A stretch of DNA of 13,648 nt from contig JAENVZ010000301.1 of assembly GCA_016650315.1 (NCBI GenBank), forward strand, positions 1 to 13,648, read 5' to 3'. The stretch comes from Alphaproteobacteria bacterium. GTDB taxonomy: Bacteria > Pseudomonadota > Alphaproteobacteria > Sphingomonadales > Sphingomonadaceae. How positions within the stretch are numbered: position 1 is the stretch's first letter; the number at the start of each line of letters is the position of its first letter. The notes under the pieces are model-generated. The model did not search any database and was not told the DNA's origin. It was given only the letters and a program-made list of their open reading frames with translations. A program made the translations under genes and the position numbers. Positions 6,626-12,992 of this stretch are shown in pieces.

Positions 6626-7526
6626 GGCGCTGGCGACTCCTTGCGCGGCGTTGTTGCTTGCAGGGTGCGGGATGGTCGATGGGCGAGGCGATAATCGCCT
6701 GCCGGGGCCGCCCACACGGAACGGGGGGCGAGCTGTAGCGGATTATCCGGTTAAGATCGGAGCGCCTTACACGGTCGCAGGGGAAACCTACACGCCTGCC
6801 GACACGCCCAATTATGAAGAGGTTGGTTATGCCAGCTGGTATGGCGCGGCGCATGAGGGTAAGCCGACGGCCAATGGCGAAGCCTTTCGAATGGAAGCGA
6901 TTTCCGCCGCGCACAAGACGTTGCCACTGCCATCTTATGTTGAGGTGACATCGCTGGATACTGGACGGACGATCCTTGTCCGGGTCAACGATCGCGGGCC
7001 GTTTGTCCGGGACCGGATCATTGACCTGTCCAGTGCGGCGGCGCAACAGCTTGGCTTAAGGCGGAGCGGGGTCGCGGCGGTCCGCGTTCGTCGCGTCAAT
7101 CCACCCGATCAGGAACGCGCCGCGTTGCGCGCGGGCGGACAGACGGCTGAACGGCTCGCAACGCCCGAACCGTTGCTCGTCGTGCTGCGCAAGCGTCTGG
7201 GTGGACAAGCGCGGCCTGTCCTTCCGGTTCAACAGGCGTCGATTTCGGCAAGCGCGCCTGAACGCCAGACGGCGCCAGTGAAGTTAGTGCTGCCTGCGCC
7301 CGCTACAGGGTCGGGCGGTTATGTGGTGCAGGTCGCCGCCTTTTCCAGCAAGGACCGTGCGAACGCGCTGGCGGTTCAGATCGGGGCCTGGACGGTGGAA
7401 GGCAATGGTCTGTGGCGTGTTCGTTTTGGCCCCTATTCCAGCGAAGCAGCGGCACAGCAAGGCGTTGAGAAAGCAACGGCGAAAGGCTATGCCAATGCGC
7501 GTATAATGGCTAATGATCGCAAGTGA
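6609..7526 (+). CDS. rlpA: RlpA-type septal lipoprotein (DPBB plus SPOR)
   Basis: 305 residues from ATG 6609. A lipoprotein signal ends in LLAGC with Cys20 lipidated. The double-psi beta-barrel (about 71-161) starts YASWYGAAHEGKPTANGEAF and holds the probable catalytic acid E91, H102 (AAHKTLPLP) and D128 in RVNDRGPF; these match the Glu-His-Asp set known from RlpA of Pseudomonas aeruginosa, a lytic transglycosylase that cuts denuded glycan strands. A variable linker leads to a C-terminal SPOR domain (about 236-303, GYVVQVAAFSSKDRANALA), which brings the protein to septal denuded peptidoglycan. An upstream in-frame ATG at 6582 would add nine residues before the signal peptide; I prefer 6609 because it gives a normal signal peptide and has GGTGGGG before it. 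The gene overlaps mltB by 17 bp. Confidence 0.93.
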   Translation: MRLTIKALATPCAALLLAGCGMVDGRGDNRLPGPPTRNGGRAVADYPVKIGAPYTVAGETYTPADTPNYEEVGYASWYGAAHEGKPTANGEAFRMEAISAAHKTLPLPSYVEVTSLDTGRTILVRVNDRGPFVRDRIIDLSSAAAQQLGLRRSGVAAVRVRRVNPPDQERAALRAGGQTAERLATPEPLLVVLRKRLGGQARPVLPVQQASISASAPERQTAPVKLVLPAPATGSGGYVVQVAAFSSKDRANALAVQIGAWTVEGNGLWRVRFGPYSSEAAAQQGVEKATAKGYANARIMANDRK

Positions 7527-7568
7527 CCTGATCCTAACCCTGGCCCGAAATCCCGATAGAGAGATTGA

Positions 7569-8732
7569 ATGAAAACCTCCATATTTGCCGCCCTAGCTTT
7601 TGCCCTTGCCGCCAATCCCGTCGCGGCGTCCGCACCGCCGTACAGCACGGAAGCACCGATTGCCTATATGAAGGACCTGTCGTCCGGGGCGGTGCTGTAT
7701 TCCAAGGACGCAGACCGACGGATTCCGCCAGCATCCATGGCAAAGATGATGACGGCGCATGTCGCTTTCCGCCTGATCCAGAGGGGCGAATTGAAGCTCG
7801 GTCAGAAATTCACGGTGCGCCCGGAAACCTGGAAACAATGGCATGGCCCTGCGGCGGGTTCGACGATGTTCCTATCGCCGGGTGAGGAAGTATCGGTCGA
7901 AAATCTGCTGCATGGCATAGTCACCTTGTCGGGCAATGACGCCTGCGTCGTGCTGGCTGAGGGGATTGCTGGGACCGAGCAGGCCTTCGTCGCGCTGATG
8001 AACGAGGAGGCCAAAAGGCTGGGCATGACGAACAGCCATTTCGGCAACAGCAATGGCTGGCCTGATGAGGGCGTAACCTATGTGACGGGCAAGGATCTGA
8101 CGACGCTCGCGGCAGCGACGGCCGAAGAAACGCCCGACCTATACAAACGCTTTTACGCCACGACGGAATTCACCTGGGGGCAGACGATGGGCGGGTCGGC
8201 CATTACGCAGGCCAACCGCAATCCCATCCTGGGTAAAATCGCAGGCGCAGATGGCCTGAAAACCGGCCATACGGAAGAAGCGGGCTATGGCTTTACTGGT
8301 TCGGCAGAGCAGGATGGACGTCGCCTGATCATGGTGCTGGCCGGGCTTGGCACCTATAATGGCCGCATTTCGGAATCGGTCCGCTTCATGGATTGGGGGT
8401 TCAAGGCGTGGAAGGCACAGCCCTTGTTCAAAAAGGGGCAGGAGATTGAAAAAGCGCCGGTCCAGATGGGCAGCGATAGCGAAGTGGGGCTGGTCGCGCC
8501 GAAAAACCTGGCCGTCACCCTGCCGCGCACGGCGAGTTCGAACATGACGGTCAAGCTGGTTTATAATGGCCCGATCATGGCCCCGATCAAAAAGGGTCAG
8601 AAGATCGCCGAACTGGTTGTTTCCACGCCCGACACCGATCCGCAGGTCATGCCGCTGGTTGCGGCCAATGATGTTGACAAGGCCGGTTTCTTTGGTCGCC
8701 TGTGGAATGGCCTTACGTCGCTGTTCGGGTGA
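7569..8732 (+). CDS. D-alanyl-D-alanine carboxypeptidase, S11 family (DacC-like PBP)
   Basis: A 387-residue low-molecular-weight penicillin-binding protein that removes the terminal D-Ala from peptidoglycan stem pentapeptides in the periplasm. A signal peptide is clear (1-20, FALAANPVAA). The three active-site motifs are present in order: SMAK at 56-59 (nucleophile S56, base K59), SGN at 121-123 and KTG at 231-233. The all-beta PBP5 C-terminal domain follows (about 290-365), and an amphipathic end with FFGRLWNGLTSLF (374-386) should anchor it to the outer face of the inner membrane. Length matches DacA/DacC proteins. The start has AGAGAGA-type purines upstream. It follows rlpA after 42 bp and ends overlapping tmk (GTGA). 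Confidence 0.95.
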   Translation: MKTSIFAALAFALAANPVAASAPPYSTEAPIAYMKDLSSGAVLYSKDADRRIPPASMAKMMTAHVAFRLIQRGELKLGQKFTVRPETWKQWHGPAAGSTMFLSPGEEVSVENLLHGIVTLSGNDACVVLAEGIAGTEQAFVALMNEEAKRLGMTNSHFGNSNGWPDEGVTYVTGKDLTTLAAATAEETPDLYKRFYATTEFTWGQTMGGSAITQANRNPILGKIAGADGLKTGHTEEAGYGFTGSAEQDGRRLIMVLAGLGTYNGRISESVRFMDWGFKAWKAQPLFKKGQEIEKAPVQMGSDSEVGLVAPKNLAVTLPRTASSNMTVKLVYNGPIMAPIKKGQKIAELVVSTPDTDPQVMPLVAANDVDKAGFFGRLWNGLTSLFG

Positions 8733-9355
8733 GCGGCCGTTTCATCACGCTGGAAGGTGGCGAGGGGGTCGGTAAATCGACCCAGCTAAAGGCGTTGGCG
8801 CAGAAATTGGCCGCGCGCGGGCTTGACGTTGTCACAACGCGCGAACCGGGCGGCAGTACAGGGGCAGAGGCCATCAGGGCGCTGCTTTTGACGGGTGAGA
8901 AAGGCCGCTGGAGCGCGCGTGCAGAAGCGCTGCTTTTCGCTGCGGCGCGTGCCGATCATGTCGAAAAAATGATCCGTCCCGCGCTGGCGGCTGGCAAATG
9001 GGTACTGTGTGACCGCTTTCTGGACAGTAGCCGCGCCTACCAAAGCGCCGCAAGCGGCCTTGCCGACGCTGACATACTGGCGCTGCATCGCTTTGGCAGT
9101 GAGGGATTGCTTCCCGACCGCACGCTGGTGCTGCGGCTGCCCGAGGCGGAGGCAGAGGTACGCACCGCCGCGCGCGATGGCGATACGCCCGATCGTTTCG
9201 GTGCGCGGGCAAGCACCTTCCATCGCAAGGTAGCGGCGGCCTTCGTCCGCTATGCCGCCGATGAACCCGACCGCTTCCATCTGATCGACGCCCTGGGCAG
9301 CGCCGATGCAGTCACTGCGCGCCTTGTTTCCGCCCTGTCTGATATGCTGCCATGA
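8729..9355 (+). CDS. tmk: Thymidylate kinase (dTMP kinase)
   Basis: 208 residues. It phosphorylates dTMP to dTDP with ATP in the dTTP pathway, in the cytoplasm. The P-loop is GGEGVGKST (10-18), the dTMP-binding REPGGS lies at 38-43, the DRF motif with DRFLDSSRAYQ at 95-105, and an arginine-containing LID region at about 145-156 (RTAARDGDTPDR). GTG at 8729 is chosen because it gives the family's usual MSGRFITLEGGEG start and overlaps the dacC stop as GTGA; the frame is also open to an upstream GTG at 8702, which would add nine residues inside dacC. The end overlaps holB as ATGA. Tmk next to holB is a common alphaproteobacterial order and supplies dTTP beside a replication gene. Confidence 0.95.
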   Translation: MSGRFITLEGGEGVGKSTQLKALAQKLAARGLDVVTTREPGGSTGAEAIRALLLTGEKGRWSARAEALLFAAARADHVEKMIRPALAAGKWVLCDRFLDSSRAYQSAASGLADADILALHRFGSEGLLPDRTLVLRLPEAEAEVRTAARDGDTPDRFGARASTFHRKVAAAFVRYAADEPDRFHLIDALGSADAVTARLVSALSDMLP

Positions 9356-10323
9356 TGCCCCTCATTGGGCAGGAAGCGCAGATGCAGGCTTTTCTGACCG
9401 CCAATGCGGGTGCGCGGATGCATCATGGCTGGATATTGGCGGGGGCCAAGGGGTTGGGCAAGGCCGGTTTTGCCCGTGCGGCTGCAACGCATTTGCTCGC
9501 CGCCGCCGCTGGTCCGCCGCCAGGTGGGGAGGGGTTCTTCGTACCGCAGGGGCATCCTGTCCGTTCGCTGGTGGAAGCAGGTACGCACCCCGATTTCATG
9601 TCCCTGACCCGTCTGGAACGCGAAACAACCGGCGATCTTGCCCGCAACATCAGTGTCGATCAGATCCGCAGCCTGCAACGGCTGTTCAGCAATGCGCCGT
9701 CGCTTTCGAACCGGCGCGTCGTCATCATTGATTCTGCCGACGATATGGAACGGGGGGCGGCCAACGCGCTGCTCAAAAATCTGGAAGAACCGCCTGCTGG
9801 CACCGTGTTTCTGCTTGTCTGCCATGCGCCTGGACGGTTGCTGCCCACCATCCGGTCGCGTTGCCGCATCTTGCGCTTTTCACCGCTTGATGACCGCCAG
9901 ATGACAGATGTTCTGCGGTCGCAGCTTTCCGATGCGGACGAGCATGAAATTGCGGTTCTGGTCGCGGCAGGAGAGGGATCTCCGGGCCGGGCGCTCAGCT
10001 TTGTGGGGCTGGACCTTTCGGGGATTGAGGATAGCCTTGCCGCCATCGCCCGCGACGGCGATCCGGCCAATGAACGGCGCATCGCGCTGGGCAAGGCGCT
10101 TTCGACAAAGGCGGCCCGCCCGCGCTATGAGGCCTTTCTGGAGCGCGCACCCGCCTTTATCGCCGGACAGGCGAAGCGGCGCGATGCTCATACATTGCCG
10201 TCAGCCATTACCGCGTGGGAGGAAGCACGCCAGTTGGCAGCCAGCGCCATCCCGCTTTCACTTGATCCCGCCACGGTTGTGTTCGAATTATGCAGTCATG
10301 TTGCCGAGGCGGGGCGGGCCTGA
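9352..10323 (+). CDS. holB: DNA polymerase III subunit delta'
   Basis: 323 residues, an AAA+ subunit of the clamp loader that helps load the beta sliding clamp during replication. Walker A region GAKGLGK (31-37), Walker B-like VVIIDSADDM (123-132), ANALLKNLEEPP (137-148) and the sensor SRC motif in TIRSRCRILRF (167-175, with SRC at 169-171), which supplies the arginine finger to the neighbouring subunit. The four-cysteine zinc site seen in many delta' proteins is absent: the stretch 53-81, before THPDF, has no cysteine. The start overlaps the tmk stop as ATGATGA, so ATG 9352 or 9355 may be used. In many Alphaproteobacteria metG and a tatD-type gene follow; here the palindromic repeat and a gene on the other strand follow at once. 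Confidence 0.93.
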   Translation: MMPLIGQEAQMQAFLTANAGARMHHGWILAGAKGLGKAGFARAAATHLLAAAAGPPPGGEGFFVPQGHPVRSLVEAGTHPDFMSLTRLERETTGDLARNISVDQIRSLQRLFSNAPSLSNRRVVIIDSADDMERGAANALLKNLEEPPAGTVFLLVCHAPGRLLPTIRSRCRILRFSPLDDRQMTDVLRSQLSDADEHEIAVLVAAGEGSPGRALSFVGLDLSGIEDSLAAIARDGDPANERRIALGKALSTKAARPRYEAFLERAPAFIAGQAKRRDAHTLPSAITAWEEARQLAASAIPLSLDPATVVFELCSHVAEAGRA

Positions 10324-10396
10324 ACCGAGACGTCTTATACCAAGGTTCATTGAGAATGACCGATAGGGGTAGTGATCTGCCGTCCAAGCAACGCGT

Positions 10397-10416
10397 ACTC
10401 CTGTGAAAACAGGAGT
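10397..10416. repeat. Hairpin 1 inside the palindromic element
   Basis: ACTCCTGT-GAAA-ACAGGAGT: a perfect 8-bp stem with a GAAA tetraloop, followed by CCAGGG (10417-10422), which pairs with CCCTGG at 10445-10450. It is the partner of hairpin 2, differing from it at three base pairs that all changed in both strands. Confidence 0.85.
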
Positions 10417-10450
10417 CCAGGGAAGTTTGGCGCAGCGCTTGTGACCCTGG

Positions 10451-10470
10451 GTTCCTGCTTTCGCAGGAAC
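10451..10470. repeat. Hairpin 2 inside the palindromic element
   Basis: GTTCCTGC-TTTC-GCAGGAAC: a perfect 8-bp stem with a TTTC loop (GAAA on the opposite strand), preceded by CCCTGG. Read on the minus strand it is the same sequence type as hairpin 1, so the two hairpins form a nested inverted repeat around a 22-base centre (10423-10444). Confidence 0.85.
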
Positions 10471-10536
10471 ACACTTTGTTGTGTTATTGAACGTCCGCTT
10501 CGACCCACTATGAGTCATTCTTAACGCAGGTTGGTA

Positions 10537-11100
10537 TTACAAGCTGCGCACCATTTTCACCGCGACGCCCATCCAGGCGGGATCGGCGATCACCTGTTGG
10601 CGCATACCCGCACCCAGCGGCAATATATGCAGCTTGCCGTCTTCGTGCCCGATGAGGCGACCAAAGAGAAAACGACCGGCGGGACGGGGCAATAGCACAT
10701 CGCGGTTGAGGGCGCTGGCAAAGGCATCCGGCATGATGCGTTCGCACCAGATTTCATCACCGCTGCGGTAATCGCCGACACCGGCGGTGACGCGAACGGC
10801 GACCAGACCGGGAGCGGGCAAGGGCGGGACGATTGTGGCGGGTTTGGCCGGGGCATGGGCGCCTTTTGATCCCAACAAGGCGGCAACAGGGATCGTTTTT
10901 TGATCGGGCAACCGGATCAAATCAGCCGATTGCACGTCCAGCGCATCCGCGATCCGGTTCAGCCAGCCAACCGAAACGGTTCGCATACCTGTTTCAAGCC
11001 TGCCGATCGTCTGCGCCGTCGTTGGCGGAATGCACCGTTTGGCGACATCGTCCAGCGTCAGTCCTTTGGTCTGGCGAATTTCCCGGATGCAGGTAATCAT
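10537..11100 (-). CDS. XRE-family helix-turn-helix regulator
   Basis: 187 residues from ATG 11100. The N-terminal third (about 1-65) is a Cro/CI-type DNA-binding domain: MITCIREIRQTKGLTLDDVA, then PTTAQTIGRLETG (26-38), then SVGWLNRIADALDV (43-56), the usual five-helix order. A Pro/Ala-rich linker (about 77-97) joins a C-terminal domain (about 98-187) that looks beta-rich (VAVRVTAGVGDYRSGDEIW, later RFLFGRLIGHEDGKLHILPL). It recalls a CI/LexA-type C-terminal fold, but I cannot point to a Ser-Lys protease dyad, so self-cleavage is not supported. The start is set by GGAG 6 bases upstream; in-frame ATGs at 11112 and 11172 are less likely. It is divergent from the DUF6456 gene, and a perfect palindrome overlaps its leader, suggesting autoregulation. 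Confidence 0.88.
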   Translation of the reverse strand: MITCIREIRQTKGLTLDDVAKRCIPPTTAQTIGRLETGMRTVSVGWLNRIADALDVQSADLIRLPDQKTIPVAALLGSKGAHAPAKPATIVPPLPAPGLVAVRVTAGVGDYRSGDEIWCERIMPDAFASALNRDVLLPRPAGRFLFGRLIGHEDGKLHILPLGAGMRQQVIADPAWMGVAVKMVRSL

Positions 11101-11106
11101 GTGGTT

Positions 11107-11110
11107 CTCC
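11107..11110 (-). promoter_or_regulatory. Shine-Dalgarno deciding the XRE gene start
   Basis: On the minus strand GGAG stands 6 bases (AACCAC) before ATG 11100. It overlaps the edge of the CCATATA palindrome, so a protein bound there would also block the leader region. Confidence 0.7.
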
Positions 11111-11125
11111 ATATAACCTATATGG
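11109..11125. promoter_or_regulatory. Palindrome 1, candidate operator of the XRE gene
   Basis: CCATATA-ACC-TATATGG is a perfect inverted repeat with 7-bp arms and a 3-bp spacer, 8 bp upstream of the chosen XRE start and between it and the divergent DUF6456 gene. Size and symmetry suit a dimeric XRE repressor. The alternative ATG at 11112-11110 lies inside it, which argues against that start. Binding by the XRE protein is inference. Confidence 0.55.
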
Positions 11126-11145
11126 TTTTCTTCTTTCCTACATAT

Positions 11146-11160
11146 TTGCCAGTATGGCAA
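11146..11160. promoter_or_regulatory. Palindrome 2 in front of the DUF6456 gene
   Basis: TTGCCA-GTA-TGGCAA is a perfect inverted repeat with 6-bp arms and a 3-bp spacer. It lies 32 bp before the preferred DUF6456 start and covers the first in-frame ATG (11154), so that ATG is probably not the start. It differs from palindrome 1 except for the shared CCA...TGG, so it may bind another protein. Confidence 0.5.
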
Positions 11161-11192
11161 GAATGGATTCAATAATCCTGATGGGAGATAGC

Positions 11193-11675
11193 ATGGGAAT
11201 AGAAGGTAAAACGCCAGGACGCGGCAAATATGTGGAGCAGTTCATCGAGGATGGTGCTGGCGTTTCCCGCGTCGTGATGGTGCATTTGGGGGAATCGCCG
11301 CTGGTCTGGCTTCGGTCCCGCAAGCTATTGACCGACCGGCAATTTCTTGCGGGTGAGCATTTGCGGCGGGATTGGGAACTCGCGGGACTTGGGCCGCGCG
11401 TCACCATGCGCTGGGACGAAGCGCCGCCATCGGGCGGACAGCGTGGCGCAGCGGGCACGCCCGATCCCACCATGGCGCAATTGACAGCTCGCCAACGCTT
11501 TGATGGCGCCCTGCGCCACGCCGGTCCGGGCCTTGCCGATATATTATGGCGCGTAGTGTGTGCGGGGGAAGGAATTGGTTATGCCGAAAAGGCCTTGGCA
11601 TGGCCCACCCGCGCAGGAAAGCTGGTGCTGACGCTGGCGATTGATAGGGTTGCCGACTATTACCGTATTGGTTGA
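11193..11675 (+). CDS. DUF6456 domain protein
   Basis: 160 residues from ATG 11193, with GGGAGA 4-5 bases upstream; earlier in-frame ATGs at 11154, 11163 and 11181 would add up to 13 residues. The protein has no signal or membrane helix. The C-terminal part from about 99 matches the DUF6456 pattern known from alphaproteobacteria: ARQRFDGALRHAGPGLADIL, WRVVCAGEGIGYAEKALAWP, TRAGKLVLTLAIDRVADYY. The end resembles a helix-turn-helix (AEKALAWPTRAGKLVLTLAI), so a DNA-binding role is possible but not shown. The N-terminal part (about 35-75) contains SPLVWLRSRKLLTDRQFLAGEHLRRDWELAG, also seen in this family. It is divergent from the XRE regulator with two palindromes between them, suggesting shared control. 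Confidence 0.82.
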   Translation: MGIEGKTPGRGKYVEQFIEDGAGVSRVVMVHLGESPLVWLRSRKLLTDRQFLAGEHLRRDWELAGLGPRVTMRWDEAPPSGGQRGAAGTPDPTMAQLTARQRFDGALRHAGPGLADILWRVVCAGEGIGYAEKALAWPTRAGKLVLTLAIDRVADYYRIG

Positions 11676-11765
11676 GAGTAAGATGCACAGGACATGACAC
11701 ATCTCTTCTATATCTTTTGATATCTATGATTTCATTCATTGGCCAACAGTTATAGTAAAGACAGT

Positions 11766-12992
11766 ATGGATCCTGCTATCGCCCTAATTTCTGCACTTCT
11801 GTCCACCAGTTTTATTTTGTGCATTACCATGGCATTGGCATGGACCCATTTTGGTCGCGAGCGGCATGTGCTCAGTTGGGCGCTCGCCTATGGCTGCGCT
11901 ACGATGCAGTGGGCGTTGAATGCATATGGCCTGCTGTTTCTCCCCGGCAACGGGGCGATCATAGCAGTGGCGACTTTATTTCCGGTAATCACGACGTCGC
12001 TTGTGGCGATAGGATGTCGGCAACGGGCGAGGCTTAACGAATATTTCGGACGGTTTGCGCTGGGCGGCGGCTTTGCATGTGCGGCCATCATTTTTGCTTT
12101 CGTCAGCACGGCGCATATTGGGATGCGTGGCGCGGTACCCGGTTTTTACGCGGCGACCATGAGCATGATTGCCATTTCCGCCTTGTGGAGAAAGCCGGTG
12201 CCAAGGGCGAAAAAGGCCAAGCCGAAATTTCTGAAGACGCCGGAAATCACCCTTATAACATTGCTGGTGGTCCTGACTTTCTATCAGATTGTCATTGGCG
12301 TCACGGCGCTGGTTGCGGTGGGGCCACAGGGTGATCAGGGCGGATTGGCCTTGTTGCGGGTAATATTGGGCACGGGACTACCGCCGCTTTATGTAGCTAT
12401 CGGTCTTGCCATCCTGTTCCTGGTGGCTGGCGATCTTGCCGATCAGCTCCGTCGGCTTGTGACTCGTGATCCGCTGACCGGAATATTAAATAGGCGCGGG
12501 CTTGATGACGCCGCGACTATGGCCATTGCGAACGCCCGCCGTCATGGCCGTGATCTGTCAGTGGCGCTGTCCGACATTGACGGCTTCAAGGCACTGAATG
12601 ATCGTCTGGGTCATGTTGCCGGTGACAAGGCGCTCATTGCCTTTACCGAATATGTCAACGCCGCCATTCGTAATGGCGATGCTTTCGGTCGGCTGGGCGG
12701 CGATGAATTCTGCGTGATCCTGTTCGACACCAACGCTATTGATGCGGCGCGTGTGATGGAGCGCGCACGTGCCGACATTGAGCGGCATGGGCGGGATGAA
12801 ACGCCCGAATTCGGTTTGACCGCCAGTTTTGGTGTAGCAGGCCTGCGCCCCGGCGATCTGTTCCTGGATTCACTGGTCCGGCGTGCCGACCGCGCGCTCT
12901 ATCAAGCCAAGCAGGCGGGTCGCAACCGCGTCACCATCGCCCGGGGTGATGATGATGCTTTAGCGGAACGGCGGCTCGTTGAAAGCACGTAG
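11766..12992 (+). CDS. Membrane-bound diguanylate cyclase (GGDEF)
   Basis: 408 residues from ATG 11766; the frame is open to a TTG at 11739, which I reject. The N-terminal half (about 4-222) holds six or seven hydrophobic helices, for example PAIALISALLSTSFILCITM, ITTSLVAIGC and ITLLVVLTFYQIVIGVTALV, forming a membrane sensor of unknown ligand. The GGDEF domain follows after LVTRDPLTGILNRRGL (231-246): metal-binding DIDGFKALND (270-279), catalytic GGDEF at 311-315, and an I-site R302-x-x-D305 five residues before it, so the enzyme should make c-di-GMP from two GTP and be inhibited by its product. All key residues are intact. There is no EAL domain. It overlaps amn tail to tail. The 90-bp gap before it holds ATATC-TTTT-GATAT (11710-11723) and a TATGAT that could be a -10, but no matching -35. 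Confidence 0.93.
   Translation: MDPAIALISALLSTSFILCITMALAWTHFGRERHVLSWALAYGCATMQWALNAYGLLFLPGNGAIIAVATLFPVITTSLVAIGCRQRARLNEYFGRFALGGGFACAAIIFAFVSTAHIGMRGAVPGFYAATMSMIAISALWRKPVPRAKKAKPKFLKTPEITLITLLVVLTFYQIVIGVTALVAVGPQGDQGGLALLRVILGTGLPPLYVAIGLAILFLVAGDLADQLRRLVTRDPLTGILNRRGLDDAATMAIANARRHGRDLSVALSDIDGFKALNDRLGHVAGDKALIAFTEYVNAAIRNGDAFGRLGGDEFCVILFDTNAIDAARVMERARADIERHGRDETPEFGLTASFGVAGLRPGDLFLDSLVRRADRALYQAKQAGRNRVTIARGDDDALAERRLVEST

Larger units (their letters stand above)
10337..10537. repeat. Palindromic MITE-like intergenic element, about 200 bp
   Basis: The ends form imperfect inverted repeats of 24 bp: 10337-10360 against the complement of 10514-10537, 19 of 24 positions identical, both starting ATACCAA and ending GAATGAC. 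Just outside, TTA (10335-10337) and TTA (10537-10539) occur as a direct repeat, consistent with a short target duplication, or TA only. The inside carries two hairpins and a CCAGGG/CCCTGG pair (separate entries). No open frame codes for anything recognisable, so it would be non-autonomous. It fills the gap between holB and the XRE gene, and its right edge coincides with the XRE stop codon TAA. It may act as a two-way terminator between these convergent genes. Confidence 0.7.

Noticed and set aside
8702..8728. Upstream GTG start for tmk
   Set aside because: It adds nine residues not expected in the family; GTG 8729 gives the usual N-terminus and the GTGA overlap.
11739..11765. TTG start for the diguanylate cyclase
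   Set aside because: A rare start without a Shine-Dalgarno; ATG 11766 leads straight into the first membrane helix.
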